Notes: a model not told the origin generated them from the letters alone. Shown: positions 8,073 through 17,370, numbered from the stretch's first letter. The stretch: 64,000 nucleotides of DNA from Anderseniella sp. (GCA_028289645.1 JANQOK010000016.1:248001-312000), one strand, 5' to 3'. Numbers and translations are program-made.

Positions 8073-8633
8073 CTATGGCTTCGTTTTTCCGGCGAACTTC
8101 AGCACCGAGAGAACCTTGTCGCCCATCTTCATCAGCCTGTTGAGTTGCGACTTCGGCACCCCCAGCATCTGCACATACCAGCGGTTTGTCGTGTCCATAA
8201 ACTCCTGCATGTCGCGCAGGCGCTGCAGCACGACCGGATCGATCGCGGTTTCCGCTTCAGCCTTTGCGACGCACTCGTTCAGCGCAGCCGCCGCCGGGTC
8301 TATCTCTCGTTCCTTGCGGCCCTGGGCGATCCGCATTGCCATTTCCCAGACATCGGTTTCTGCCTCAAAGTGCTCGCGCCGTTCGCCGTGTATCGGCACC
8401 CGGCGGATCAGCTTCCAACTGACCAGCTCCTTGAGCGAGTTTGAGACATTCGACCGGGCAATGCCGAGAGTGTCGGAAATCTGCTCGGCATTGAGCGGCT
8501 TGGTGCTGAGAAACAGCAAGGCGTGAATCTGTGCGACGGAACGATTGACGCCCCACTGCCCGCCCATGTCGCCCCAGTAAAGAATGAACTGGTCGACAGC
8601 TTCACTGGATATTTTTTCTTTTATTTCTGTCAT
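8073..8633 (-). CDS. GbsR/MarR family transcriptional regulator
   Basis: A 186-residue winged-helix regulator. The start helix (VDQFILYWGDMGGQWGVNRSVAQIHALLFL, residues 13-42) is the GbsR signature. It is followed by the recognition region ISDTLGIARSNVSNSLKELVSW and the wing RRVPIHGERREHFEAE; the C-terminal half is helical. GbsR-type proteins bind ligand and repress nearby genes. The ATG lies inside a perfect 20-bp palindrome (8623-8642), implying autoregulation, and a second copy precedes the DUF4166-SDR genes downstream. Confidence 0.9.
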   Translation of the reverse strand: MTEIKEKISSEAVDQFILYWGDMGGQWGVNRSVAQIHALLFLSTKPLNAEQISDTLGIARSNVSNSLKELVSWKLIRRVPIHGERREHFEAETDVWEMAMRIAQGRKEREIDPAAAALNECVAKAEAETAIDPVVLQRLRDMQEFMDTTNRWYVQMLGVPKSQLNRLMKMGDKVLSVLKFAGKTKP

Positions 8634-8642
8634 GACAGAAAT
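8623..8642 (-). promoter_or_regulatory. Operator-like palindrome over the regulator start codon
   Basis: Perfect 20-bp palindrome ATTTCTGT-CATG-ACAGAAAT; its central CATG contains the regulator's start codon on the minus strand. It shares its arms with the site at 8022-8047. Binding here would block initiation or elongation, consistent with negative autoregulation. Confidence 0.7.
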
Positions 8643-8645
8643 TTA

Positions 8646-8667
8646 TGACATTCGATGTGGAATGTCA
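8646..8667. promoter_or_regulatory. Second dyad upstream of the GbsR-type gene
   Basis: Inverted repeat TGACATTC-N6-GAATGTCA, 13 bases upstream of the regulator start and unrelated in sequence to the neighbouring ATTTCTGT palindrome. It may be a site for a different factor or overlap the promoter. Confidence 0.4.
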
Positions 8668-8711
8668 AGTCGGCATGCGTTTTCCGCGTCGTCATGCCGG
8701 AACTGCCCGGC

Positions 8712-10010
8712 TCAAACCCCACTGGGGTCTGGCATTGCGGGTCGGGCCGACGGGTTTCCCAAATGAGACTCATAGGAAAGCCCATACAGGCCGCATTTCT
8801 TGCAGTCGGTCTTGAGTTTGCAAACCTGTCCCCAGCATTTCACAGTCTCAACCTGTGCCAGGGCTGCTCGTTCCAGATGCAGGCTGCAATTGGATTTGAG
8901 CAGGACCACCTCGCCGGGAGTTGAGGTTTGCCGCAGGTGATCTGCTACTTCGCGTACGTCCTTGAAATCAAATACTCTGCCGCTTTCCACGTCTTCCGCA
9001 GGTGCATTGTGGCGATGCGCATGATCACCGACGAAGATTATCTCGTCGGCGCAGCCGCGCGCCTGGCGGTACGCCCTGCGATAGGCGGTGCTGCCTCCTC
9101 CTGTGGTATCGGACAACTGGCCAAGCACAATTCTTCGCCTGGTTGCTCGAGCCGTCCTGGCAATTTCAAACGCATGCAGGAGGGAATGCTGCGGCGCCTT
9201 GTAGGTGTCCATGATGAAATGACGATCATCGGGCAGTTTCAACACATTGCAGCGCCCGATAACCGGCTCAAAGCTGGCAATCCGCTCGGCTATTGTCTTT
9301 GGCGACACGCCAAGCTGGTGAGCCACTGCGACCGCAGCCGTCACCGGCAACCAGAAGTGTTCCCCGACCAGTCGGGTCTGGAGTTCAAGTCTCAGGTCTG
9401 CATTGGAAATGGTGAGGGACAGCCGGTCCGGAAAGCCGGCCGAGATTTCAACTGCGCGATAATCCGCCTTGTCGGTCTGGCCGAAGGTTACAACCTTGCC
9501 ATTTGCCCTTCTTGCAAGTCCGTCAGATTGTTCTTCATCCGCATTCAGCACGGCCATCCCGCCTGGCGCCATGTGCTCAACCAGATGGCCCTTTTCCCGT
9601 GCAACGAAATCCAGGTCCGGCATCCCCTTCTTGTGTTCCAGCTGGATCATCGTGAGGACAGCAATATGGGGGCGTATGAGCCTGGCCAGATGCAACATGC
9701 GGTCGGCACCGTTGATGCCGACTTCAACCACAGCGAATTCATGCTGGTCTCCCAGATCGCGGAGAAACGGCGCGATTGCGGGCATGGTGTTTCTGGAGAT
9801 TTGAGCCGCGGTCGAGCCCGTACCTGACAGAACATGCTCCAGCAAACGGCATAAGGTGGTTTTTGCCGAGGAGCCGGACACAGCGACAAATCTGGTGGTT
9901 TTGTTTCTGTTTCTGGCCAGATGAGCCCGGTTGATGGTAACGCGGCGACGAACAAAATCACTCAACTTCTTCGCCCGTTCGGCGAGCGCCGCTGACACGC
10001 CGTGCTTCAT
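8712..10010 (-). CDS. Mur ligase family protein with altered P-loop and Cys-rich tail
   Basis: A 432-residue MurF-like ATP-dependent amide ligase. The P-loop reads GSSAKTT at residues 46-52, with Ala49 where the family has Gly. The middle domain (VVEVGINGADRM, LTMIQLEHKKGM, VLNADEEQSDG) and the C-terminal domain (DTYKAP, RIVLGQLSDTTGG) are recognisable. Residues 392-406 hold C-x4-C-x5-C-x2-C, a possible metal site absent from peptidoglycan Mur enzymes. It lies outside any dcw cluster, so it probably joins an amino acid or peptide to a non-murein substrate. The product is unknown. Confidence 0.75.
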   Translation of the reverse strand: MKHGVSAALAERAKKLSDFVRRRVTINRAHLARNRNKTTRFVAVSGSSAKTTLCRLLEHVLSGTGSTAAQISRNTMPAIAPFLRDLGDQHEFAVVEVGINGADRMLHLARLIRPHIAVLTMIQLEHKKGMPDLDFVAREKGHLVEHMAPGGMAVLNADEEQSDGLARRANGKVVTFGQTDKADYRAVEISAGFPDRLSLTISNADLRLELQTRLVGEHFWLPVTAAVAVAHQLGVSPKTIAERIASFEPVIGRCNVLKLPDDRHFIMDTYKAPQHSLLHAFEIARTARATRRRIVLGQLSDTTGGGSTAYRRAYRQARGCADEIIFVGDHAHRHNAPAEDVESGRVFDFKDVREVADHLRQTSTPGEVVLLKSNCSLHLERAALAQVETVKCWGQVCKLKTDCKKCGLYGLSYESHLGNPSARPAMPDPSGV

Positions 10011-10256
10011 CCCTAACTGCCCCCGCCCTCAAGCTTGATTTCCACCGGGATAAGCCTACACGGTTTGACCGAAAACATAAATTGGCAGTTCGTGGTTGAC
10101 TGGACTGTCGATCACACGGACAGATCTGCGGATGGACATGGGCCAGGCCCCTATTGTGAATGAGGCTTGCGGCGCCAGAACGCAGCCGGCTAGGTTCTGG
10201 CATTGCTGCAGCTACAAGCTCTGGACTGGGCAGGATCGGCCATCTATCGTCCGCCC

Positions 10257-11657
10257 ATGCTGACACCTGACACAATGGAAAAATTCGCCGCTATCGTCGG
10301 TGCGAAACATGCGCTGACTGAAGAGGCTGATGTTGCGCCTCACCTGCTGGAGCCGCGGGGAAAGTTTTCCGGCAGTTCACCGCTGGTGCTGCAACCCGGC
10401 AGCACCGCAGAAGTCAGTGCGATCCTGAAACTTGCCAACGAAACAGGTACCGCCATCGTGCCGCAAGGCGGCAATACCGGACTTGTCGGCGGACAGATGC
10501 CACATGGCGAGATTGTCCTGTCGCTGAGCCGGATGAACCGCGTCCGCCACCTCGATAGGGCCGACAACTGCATCACGCTTGAAGCCGGTGTAACGCTGCA
10601 CAATGCACAGGAAGCAGCCCAGTCCAAGGATCTGATCTTTCCGCTGTGGATCGCGTCGCAGGGCACCTGCCAGGTGGGCGGGAACCTGGCAACCAATGCC
10701 GGCGGCATCAATGTGCTGGCTTATGGCAACACCCGGGACCTGTGCCTCGGCCTGGAGGTGGTTCTGGCCTCAGGTGATATATGGAATGGACTGACGTCGC
10801 TGCGCAAGGACAACACCGGTTATGACCTGAAACACCTGTTTATCGGCTGCGAAGGTACTCTCGGTGTCATTACAGCGGCATCGATGAAACTGCTGCCGGC
10901 GCCGCTTGATCGCGCCACCGTATTTGCATCGGTTGCGTCGCCGCGCGAGGCACTGGAACTGTTGTCGCTGGTGCGGCGGATGAGCGGCAATGCGGTGGTG
11001 GCATTTGAAGTCATGCCGCGCAGCGGCGTGGACATGACCATAAAACATGCCGGATGCCGCGATCCGCTGCAGGCACCGTCAGACTGGTATGTGCTGTTTG
11101 AACTGGCCGGGTTTGATGCCGAAGGCGACATGAGCGGCAAGGCAACAGACATTCTGGAAGTGGCCTTCGAAGAAGGCCTGGTCAGTGATGCCACAATTGC
11201 AGCCAGCACCCAGGCCGCACAGGATCTTTGGCGCATCCGCGAAGCCATGTCGGAGGTGCAGCGCCTGGAAGGCGGTTCCATCAAGCACGACATTTCGGTG
11301 CCGGTTTCAAAGGTGCCGGCCTTCCTGGACGAGGCAATCGCGCTGGCGAAAGACATATTGCCCGGCTGCCGGCCGGTACCGTTCGGACACATCGGCGACG
11401 GCAATATTCACTTCAACATTTCACAACCCCCGGATGCCGACAGGGACGCCTTCCTGGCCAGATGGGAAGAGGTCAGCGCGCGCGTGCACGACACAGTGCG
11501 CACATACCAGGGCTCGATCAGTGCCGAACATGGTATTGGCACCCTGAAACGCGACGAACTGGCAGCCACCAAGCAGCCGGTGGAAATGAACATGATGCGC
11601 GGCATCAAGCAATTGCTGGATCCAAATGGCATTCTGAACCCGGGCAAGGTGTTGTGA
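10257..11657 (+). CDS. FAD-binding oxidoreductase, D-lactate/D-2-hydroxyglutarate dehydrogenase-like
   Basis: A 466-residue flavoprotein of the GlcD/D2HGDH type. The PCMH FAD domain shows TAIVPQGGNTGLVGGQ near residues 61-76 and LWIASQGTCQVGGNLATNAGG around 129-149. The FAD-linked oxidase C-terminal domain ends with the diagnostic PFGHIGDGNIHFN, SAEHGIGTLKRDEL and DPNGILNPGKVL. These enzymes oxidise D-2-hydroxyacids and pass electrons to ETF or quinone; the ETF-QO gene is elsewhere in this window. The stop overlaps the next ATG (TGATG). The substrate cannot be fixed from sequence. Confidence 0.88.
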   Translation: MLTPDTMEKFAAIVGAKHALTEEADVAPHLLEPRGKFSGSSPLVLQPGSTAEVSAILKLANETGTAIVPQGGNTGLVGGQMPHGEIVLSLSRMNRVRHLDRADNCITLEAGVTLHNAQEAAQSKDLIFPLWIASQGTCQVGGNLATNAGGINVLAYGNTRDLCLGLEVVLASGDIWNGLTSLRKDNTGYDLKHLFIGCEGTLGVITAASMKLLPAPLDRATVFASVASPREALELLSLVRRMSGNAVVAFEVMPRSGVDMTIKHAGCRDPLQAPSDWYVLFELAGFDAEGDMSGKATDILEVAFEEGLVSDATIAASTQAAQDLWRIREAMSEVQRLEGGSIKHDISVPVSKVPAFLDEAIALAKDILPGCRPVPFGHIGDGNIHFNISQPPDADRDAFLARWEEVSARVHDTVRTYQGSISAEHGIGTLKRDELAATKQPVEMNMMRGIKQLLDPNGILNPGKVL

Positions 11658-12091
11658 TGGCCGCTGTTGAATTCAGGCCTGTAGAAGACGCTGAAGTGGC
11701 CGGCGTTATCGCGCTGTGGGAGGCCTGCGGCCTGACCCGGCCGTGGAACGATCCCGAAAAGGATATCGCGTTTGCCCGTTCCGGCCCGGCGTCCGACCTG
11801 CTGGTCCTGGTCGATAATGAAACGGTTATCGCGTCGGTCATGGTCGGCCATGACGGCCACCGCGGCATTGTCTACTATGTCGCCACCCACCCGGACTATC
11901 AGCGCAAAGGCCTGGGCGCAGCCGCCATGCGGGCGGCAGAAAGCTGGCTCACCCAACGCGGTGTATGGAAGCTCAATCTGCTGGTGCGCGCAGAGAACGA
12001 AGCCGTGCGGTCGTTCTACGAAAAGCTCGGCTACGAAGTGGAACCGCGTCTGTGCATGGCCCGCAAGCTGATCCCGGAACCTTCAGAGTAG
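11657..12091 (+). CDS. ypeA: GNAT family acetyltransferase, YpeA type
   Basis: A 144-residue GNAT protein very like Escherichia coli YpeA: an N-terminal ALWEACGLTRPWNDPEKD motif, the GHDGHRG strand, then the acetyl-CoA loop HPDYQRKGLGAAAM and NEAVRSFYEKLGYE. The substrate of YpeA is not established. The ATG overlaps the stop of the preceding flavoprotein gene by 2 bases, implying translational coupling. Its 3' end overlaps the convergent HMCES-type gene by 9 bases. Confidence 0.88.
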   Translation: MAAVEFRPVEDAEVAGVIALWEACGLTRPWNDPEKDIAFARSGPASDLLVLVDNETVIASVMVGHDGHRGIVYYVATHPDYQRKGLGAAAMRAAESWLTQRGVWKLNLLVRAENEAVRSFYEKLGYEVEPRLCMARKLIPEPSE

Positions 12092-12775
12092 TTTCAGCTG
12101 GTCGTCCGGCTGCCGTTCCAGCTCCGGTTTTGCTTCCGGCGCCTTGCGCCTGCGGCCTGGCAACTCGGTTTCCGCGGCCACGAAGAACGTATCCTCGACC
12201 GGCCTCATCAGGTCGACGACCTGCTTGCCGTCAGGACGCGAGTGATCCAGCCAGCGGTTAAAATCTTCAGGCTTGATGACCACCGGCATGCGGGTGTGGA
12301 TCTCGGCCATCATGGCATTGGGCTTGGTGGTGAGGATGGCTGCACTTTCCAGTTCCGAGCCGTCGGGAGAGGTCCAGTGCTCCCAGATACCGCCAAAGGC
12401 AAACAGCCCTTTGTCTGATCCTGTGATGTGATACGGCTGCTTGCGGCCGGGCACGTCGCCCTTCCATTCGTAAAATCCGTCAGCCGGAACAAGGCAGCGC
12501 CGGCGCCGGATTGCATGCCGGAAAGACGGCTTTTCGAACACCGTCTCCGAGCGCGCATTGGTCAGGGGCTTGCCAGGTTTCATTTCCTTGGTCCAGGACG
12601 GCACAAAACCCCAGCGTACCAGCGCGAAGTGCCGATTGGCCTGTTCGCCCCTCACGACGGCGATGGGCTGGCCCGGCGCCACGACATCGCGCGGCGGGAA
12701 GTTGGGCTGTTCGGGATACTCGAACAGCGCCTTGACCTCTTCGGGCGACTTGCGAAAGCTGTATAGATTGCACAT
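12083..12775 (-). CDS. SOS response-associated peptidase family protein (YedK/HMCES)
   Basis: A 230-residue SRAP-domain protein that forms a protective covalent link to abasic sites in single-stranded DNA. The catalytic Cys2 directly follows the initiator Met (MCNLYSF), which fixes the start at 12775. RWGFVPSW, the NARSETV segment, CLVPADGFYEWK and the histidine in IHTRMPVV are in the usual order. About 30 basic C-terminal residues extend past the domain. It diverges from the Nudix gene across 42 bases. Confidence 0.92.
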   Translation of the reverse strand: MCNLYSFRKSPEEVKALFEYPEQPNFPPRDVVAPGQPIAVVRGEQANRHFALVRWGFVPSWTKEMKPGKPLTNARSETVFEKPSFRHAIRRRRCLVPADGFYEWKGDVPGRKQPYHITGSDKGLFAFGGIWEHWTSPDGSELESAAILTTKPNAMMAEIHTRMPVVIKPEDFNRWLDHSRPDGKQVVDLMRPVEDTFFVAAETELPGRRRKAPEAKPELERQPDDQLKLL

Positions 12776-12817
12776 TGTCGGCAATCTGCCACGGCAACTT
12801 CGGGAATAAAACCACCA

Positions 12818-13246
12818 GTGACAACAACTGCACGTGTAAAACCGGTTCCGGGCGTCAGCACCATGACACTGCGCGACGGCAAGGTATTGCTGGTCAAGCG
12901 GGCGAAAAAGGCCGGCTACGGGCTTTGGAGCCTGCCGGGCGGGCACATTGAAACCGGTGAGCCGGCGCGTGCTGCGGCCCTGCGCGAGCTGGCGGAAGAA
13001 ACCGGCGTCACCGCCCGGCTCGACAGGCTGCTTGAATGCCAGGACATTATCCACCGCGACGCGCACGACACCATCATCTTCCACTATGTGATTTCGGTGT
13101 TCCTGTGCCAGTGGCAGCACGGCGAGGCGGTCGCCGCGACCGATGTTTCCGATGTGATGTGGGCATCAGCGGGTGACCTGGACGGCCTGAACATGACGCA
13201 CGGCACAGCCGACCTGATCAGAAACACCCTGAAAACCCTCACATAA
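12818..13246 (+). CDS. Nudix hydrolase
   Basis: A 142-residue Nudix protein. The full Nudix box G-x5-E-x7-RE-x2-EE-x-G is visible from GHIETGE to RELAEETGV (about residues 43-64), with SLPGGHIE before it. It likely hydrolyses a nucleoside diphosphate derivative; DIIHRDAHDTIIFHYVISVF recalls ADP-ribose or NADH pyrophosphatase relatives, but the substrate is not assignable. The start is GTG 12818; the ribosome site is weak (GGGA about 12 bases upstream). Confidence 0.88.
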   Translation: MTTTARVKPVPGVSTMTLRDGKVLLVKRAKKAGYGLWSLPGGHIETGEPARAAALRELAEETGVTARLDRLLECQDIIHRDAHDTIIFHYVISVFLCQWQHGEAVAATDVSDVMWASAGDLDGLNMTHGTADLIRNTLKTLT

Positions 13247-13290
13247 ATCTGATTGGCTTGTGAGGCGCTGTTGGGCCAACCTTTCATCCG

Positions 13291-14286
13291 ATGAAACTGG
13301 TAACCGGCATTCTCGCTGCCCTGTTCCTGGCAGCGCTCACAATGGCTTCGCAGGCGAGCGACGAGGCTGACCGATTCGTGCGCATGGGCTGGTCGAATAC
13401 GGATTTCACCAGAACTACGGTACCGCTGTCGGAAGTGATGTCCGGCGGACCGCCGCGTGATGGCATTCCGCCGATCGACAGACCGCAGTTCCAACCGGCG
13501 AGCGCGAACAAGGACCTGACGGCCAAAGATCCGGTTATCTCCATTAAAATCAACGGCGACGCGCGAGCCTACCCGCTGCGCATCCTGATCTGGCACGAAA
13601 TCGTCAATGACACCGTGGGCGGCAAACCGGTCGCCGTCACCTACTGCCCGTTGTGCAATGCTGCAATCGTGTTCGACCGTATGGTCGACGGCGAGTTGAA
13701 GGATTTCGGCACGACTGGCCTGCTGCGCAATTCTGACCTGATCATGTATGACCGGCAAAGCGAAAGCTGGTGGCAACAGTTCACCGGCCAGGCGATCGCC
13801 GGATCTGATGTCGGAAGCAACCTGAAATTCCTGCCGGCCAGGCTAGAAAGCTGGGCAGATTTCACCAACCGGTTCCCCAATGGCAAGGTCCTGGTCCCCA
13901 ACAATCCCAATTTCCGCAGTTACGGCCGCAATCCGTATGTGGGCTATGACAGCGCTGCGGCGCCGTTCCTGTATCGGGGCAAGATGCCCGACGGCATCAG
14001 CCCGATGGCCCGGGTGGTGGTCTATCGTGTCAACGGCAAAGTCAATGCCATCGCCCTTTCGATGCTGAGCAAGAGCGAGGAGCTGATGCACGGCGACGTC
14101 ATACTCAGATGGAAGCCCGGCCAGGCGTCAGCGCTGGACACCGGCGAGATTTCTGAGGGACGTGACGTGGGCAGTATTACGGTGCAGAAAAAGACCGCCT
14201 GGGGCACCTATGATGACATTCCCTACGATGTGACATTTGCGTTCGTTGTCGAGGCCTTTGAACCCGGCACGAAAATAAAGAAGTAA
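13291..14286 (+). CDS. DUF3179 domain-containing secreted protein
   Basis: A 331-residue exported protein: signal peptide in residues 1-22 (LVTGILAALFLAALTMASQA) followed by DUF3179. Family marks include RAYPLRILIWHEIVNDTVGG, the CPLC pair (TYCPLCNAAIVFDR) and a long DRQSESWWQQFTGQAIAG segment. The two cysteines could bind metal or form a disulfide. No function has been established for DUF3179. It stands alone, 44 bases after the Nudix gene in the same direction. Confidence 0.85.
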   Translation: MKLVTGILAALFLAALTMASQASDEADRFVRMGWSNTDFTRTTVPLSEVMSGGPPRDGIPPIDRPQFQPASANKDLTAKDPVISIKINGDARAYPLRILIWHEIVNDTVGGKPVAVTYCPLCNAAIVFDRMVDGELKDFGTTGLLRNSDLIMYDRQSESWWQQFTGQAIAGSDVGSNLKFLPARLESWADFTNRFPNGKVLVPNNPNFRSYGRNPYVGYDSAAAPFLYRGKMPDGISPMARVVVYRVNGKVNAIALSMLSKSEELMHGDVILRWKPGQASALDTGEISEGRDVGSITVQKKTAWGTYDDIPYDVTFAFVVEAFEPGTKIKK

Positions 14287-14409
14287 TGCCCGTTTCGGAA
14301 GCTTTGAGACCGCAAACCGGCGCACTTTCCGGCAGAATCCGGCTGATTGTGGCACGTTAACCTTTTGGCCAGTATCGGCGTGTGTCTCGCGGTGCACATG
14401 CTAGTGTAG

Positions 14410-14757
14410 ATGCACGAGCGACGCATCCGAGTGATTGGAAAAGCAGTTGCCAGGTGGGGTTTAAAAAGACGACTGGATACCAGGGTGAAACAATCGCCGG
14501 AATTCCGAATGCCGGAAGAAGACAACGGAGAAGAAGCGCAACGCAGCCGCCAGGCGGCCCTGCGCTATATTCTGGATGCGTGGGAAGAGGCCGTCTATGA
14601 CGGGCTCGATCCCGACTGTGTGGCCACGGCGGCGATTTTTGCAGCGCTGTCAGACATGATCGCCAGCTATGGCGAAGAGCCGGTTGCCATTATGGCCGAA
14701 CGCCTGCCGGAACGCATCCGCAATGGCGAGTTCACCGTCATCCGCACCTTGCAGTGA
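14410..14757 (+). CDS. Conserved hypothetical protein, small acidic helical domain
   Basis: A 115-residue frame; the convincing part begins at ATG 14509 (MPEEDNGEE) and reads as an amphipathic helical domain, SRQAALRYILDAWEEAVYDGLD then ATAAIFAALSDMIASYGE and AERLPERI. No motif or signal peptide is evident. It resembles uncharacterised short alphaproteobacterial proteins. The start is uncertain: ATG 14410 and ATG 14509 are both possible and neither has a strong ribosome site. Confidence 0.6.
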   Translation: MHERRIRVIGKAVARWGLKRRLDTRVKQSPEFRMPEEDNGEEAQRSRQAALRYILDAWEEAVYDGLDPDCVATAAIFAALSDMIASYGEEPVAIMAERLPERIRNGEFTVIRTLQ

Positions 14758-14780
14758 AGCCCGCCTTGCCGGAGCCTTGC

Positions 14781-15770
14781 TCAGGCGATGTCCACCACGA
14801 TACGGCCCCGAACCTTGCCGGAGATGATATCAGCACCTGCCGCAATCACATCGTCCAGCTTGATGTGAGAGGTGAGGCTGTCAAGCTTGGCCATGTCCAG
14901 GTCCTGCGACAGCCGTGCCCAGGCCTGTTCACGCCGCGGTTTCGGGCACATCACCGAATCGACGCCGAGCAGCTTGACGCCGCGCAGAATGAACGGGGCG
15001 ACCGAAGCCGGCAGGTCCATGCCCTGTGCCAGGCCGCAGGCAGCAACCGCACCGCCATAGTTCATCTGCGACAGCACATTGGCCAGCGTGGTTGACCCGA
15101 CCGCATCAACACAGCCCGCCCAGCGCGACTTGGCCAGCGGCTTGGGCGGCGTATTGAATTCCTCGCGGTCGATGATGCTGGACGCACCGAGGCCCTTCAG
15201 GAAAGCTTCTTCAGAGGTGCGTCCGGTGGAGGCGGTGACGGAGTATCCGAGTTTGGACAGGATGGCGATCGCCACCGAGCCAACGCCGCCGGCGGCGCCG
15301 GTGACAAGGATTTCACCGCTGTCCGGCGTGACACCGGCATCTTCCAGCGCCATGACGCAAAGCATTGAGGTATAGCCAGCGGTGCCAATGGCCATGGCCT
15401 GGGCCGCGGTCATGCCGTCGGGCATCTTCACCAGCCAGTCACCCTTGACCCGGGCCCGTTCGGCAAATCCGCCGGAGTGGCCTTCACCGACACCCCAGCC
15501 GTTCAGTATCACTGCGTCGCCGGCCTTGTAGTCGGGGTTGTCGGAGGCGGAAACCGTGCCGGCAAAGTCAATGCCGGGTGTCAGCGGAAACTTGCGGATG
15601 ATCGGCGCCTTGGCCGTCAGGGCCAGGCCGTCCTTGTAGTTGAGCGTGGAATGACTGACATCCACGGTGACGTCGCCGTCCATCAGGTCTGCATCGCTCA
15701 GTTCGACCAGCGCCGCGGTCTGTTTGTCATCGGTTTTGTTGATCTGAATTGCGCGAAAAGTACCGGACAT
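14781..15770 (-). CDS. acuI: Acrylyl-CoA reductase (AcuI/YhdH) family oxidoreductase
   Basis: A 329-residue zinc-free medium-chain dehydrogenase of the AcuI/YhdH family, which reduces acrylyl-CoA with NADPH in DMSP and 3-hydroxypropionate metabolism. It has the quinone-oxidoreductase start ([10 protein letters not shown]), [13 protein letters not shown], the [18 protein letters not shown] segment, and the nucleotide motif [15 protein letters not shown] around residue 150. AGLAQG-type [10 protein letters not shown] and the end LDDV match the family. GGGAGAG lies upstream of the ATG at 15770. The genomic neighbours give no DMSP genes. Confidence 0.85.
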   Translation of the reverse strand: MSGTFRAIQINKTDDKQTAALVELSDADLMDGDVTVDVSHSTLNYKDGLALTAKAPIIRKFPLTPGIDFAGTVSASDNPDYKAGDAVILNGWGVGEGHSGGFAERARVKGDWLVKMPDGMTAAQAMAIGTAGYTSMLCVMALEDAGVTPDSGEILVTGAAGGVGSVAIAILSKLGYSVTASTGRTSEEAFLKGLGASSIIDREEFNTPPKPLAKSRWAGCVDAVGSTTLANVLSQMNYGGAVAACGLAQGMDLPASVAPFILRGVKLLGVDSVMCPKPRREQAWARLSQDLDMAKLDSLTSHIKLDDVIAAGADIISGKVRGRIVVDIA

Positions 15771-15888
15771 GAACATCTCTCCCGTTATCATGATGCCGCA
15801 TCCGTGTTGATTGGCCAGGACGCCGCTTGAACATGGCCATTGGCTTACGTAAATCTGTTGTCTCAAGCAAGACAGAGAATCGCACCAG

Positions 15889-16758
15889 ATGACAGTTTTC
15901 ATTGCCAACCTGCCCGATCGCGCCGTTATCGAGATCAAGGGCGACGATACCCTGCCGTTCCTGCAGGACCTGGTAACTGCCAATGTCGAGGGCCTGCGGC
16001 CCGGCGATGCGGTTCACAGCGCGCTGCTGACGCCGCAGGGCAAGATCCTGTTCGATTTTTTCATCCTGGCGATTGATAGCGGCGTACTGGTGGATTGCGC
16101 TGCACAAAGCACGCCCAGCCTGGTGCAGAGACTGACCATGTACCGGTTGCGGCGGGCGCTGAGCATCGAGCCGGTCGATGATCTGGCGGTGGCGGCGGCC
16201 TGGGGCGGCGCAGACCTGCCTGCTGTGGATGACGGCCATGTGTTTCGCGACCCGCGCAATGAACAACTGGGGTCGCGGTTGATCGCACCGCACGCCGTGA
16301 TCGCATCGATTGCCAGCCAGCCGCCGGAAGCCTATCTGGACCATCGTTACAGGCTCGGCATCGGAGATGCTGCCGAGATCGGCTCCAGCGAACTGTTTCC
16401 CCACGAAGCCTGCTATGACCAGTTTGCGTCGGTGGATTTTTCCAAGGGTTGTTATGTGGGCCAGGAAGTGGTGTCGCGCATGCAGCATCGTGGCACAGCG
16501 CGCTCGCGCCTGGTGCCGGTCGATGGTTCATCCGCCCTGCCCGCAGCCGGCGCTAAGGTGATTGCAGATGACAAGCAGGTCGGCACGCTATTGGGTGCGC
16601 ACGGTTCAAACGGCCTGGCGCTGATCAGGCTAGATCGTGCTGCAAAAGCCGCACAGGCTGGCAAGGCACTGTCAGTTGACGGCCAGCCGATCACCATGCA
16701 CAAACCGGCCTGGGCGCGCTGGCCAGACGCGGCCGGAAGTGCGGGAGGCAATGACTGA
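15889..16758 (+). CDS. ygfZ: Folate-binding protein YgfZ/GcvT-fold iron-sulfur maintenance factor
   Basis: A 289-residue GcvT-related protein. The YgfZ signature K-G-C-Y-x-G-Q-E is present as [20 protein letters not shown] about residues 184-203, including the conserved cysteine. The N-terminus ([29 protein letters not shown]) matches the T-protein fold. YgfZ helps assembly or repair of certain Fe-S enzymes using tetrahydrofolate. The stop overlaps the tag start by 1 base, so these two are an operon. Confidence 0.9.
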   Translation: MTVFIANLPDRAVIEIKGDDTLPFLQDLVTANVEGLRPGDAVHSALLTPQGKILFDFFILAIDSGVLVDCAAQSTPSLVQRLTMYRLRRALSIEPVDDLAVAAAWGGADLPAVDDGHVFRDPRNEQLGSRLIAPHAVIASIASQPPEAYLDHRYRLGIGDAAEIGSSELFPHEACYDQFASVDFSKGCYVGQEVVSRMQHRGTARSRLVPVDGSSALPAAGAKVIADDKQVGTLLGAHGSNGLALIRLDRAAKAAQAGKALSVDGQPITMHKPAWARWPDAAGSAGGND

Positions 16759-17366
16759 TGGGCTGGGAGCATTCACTGATCACCCATGAAGACGGCATAG
16801 ACCGGTGCGGCTGGGCTGGCACCGCCCCCGACTATGTGGCCTATCACGATGAGGAATGGGGCGTGCCGGAGTATGACAGCCGGGCGTTGTTTGAGAAACT
16901 GCTGCTGGACGGCTTCCAGGCCGGCCTGTCGTGGATTGCCATCCTGCGCAAGCGTGACAATTTCCGCGCCGCCTTTGACAATTACGATCCGGCCATCATG
17001 GCGCGCTATGACGATGCGAAAAAGGCTGAGCTGATGCAGGATGCCGGCATTGTGCGCAACAGGCTGAAGATCGAATCCAGCGTCACCAACGCACAGGCTT
17101 ATCTGGAAATCGAGGCGGCACAGGGCTTCGATACCTATCTGTGGGACTTCATGGACGGCAGGCCACTGGTCAACCAGTTCGAGCGGCTGGAAGACGTGCC
17201 GGCAGCCACACCATTGGCTGAGAGAATCTCCAAGGACCTGAAAAAACGCGGGTTCCGCTTTGTCGGCCCGACCATCGTCTATGCCTTCATGCAGGCCGTC
17301 GGCATGGTCAACGACCATCTGGTCCAGTGCCACCGGCATGAGGCGTGCCAGAAACTGGCGCGTTGA
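16758..17366 (+). CDS. tag: DNA-3-methyladenine glycosylase I
   Basis: A 202-residue Tag enzyme, which excises 3-methyladenine from alkylated DNA. The zinc-site residues are present: Cys near residue 14 (RCGWAG), His near residue 29 in YHDEEWGVP, and the C-terminal QCHRHEAC segment supplying His and Cys. The helix-hairpin-helix core shows LLLDGFQAGLSWIAILRKRDNFR. A 15-residue N-terminal extension precedes the usual start. It is co-transcribed with ygfZ and the HD hydrolase (4-base gap). Confidence 0.94.
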   Translation: MGWEHSLITHEDGIDRCGWAGTAPDYVAYHDEEWGVPEYDSRALFEKLLLDGFQAGLSWIAILRKRDNFRAAFDNYDPAIMARYDDAKKAELMQDAGIVRNRLKIESSVTNAQAYLEIEAAQGFDTYLWDFMDGRPLVNQFERLEDVPAATPLAERISKDLKKRGFRFVGPTIVYAFMQAVGMVNDHLVQCHRHEACQKLAR

Positions 17367-17370
17367 CGCA

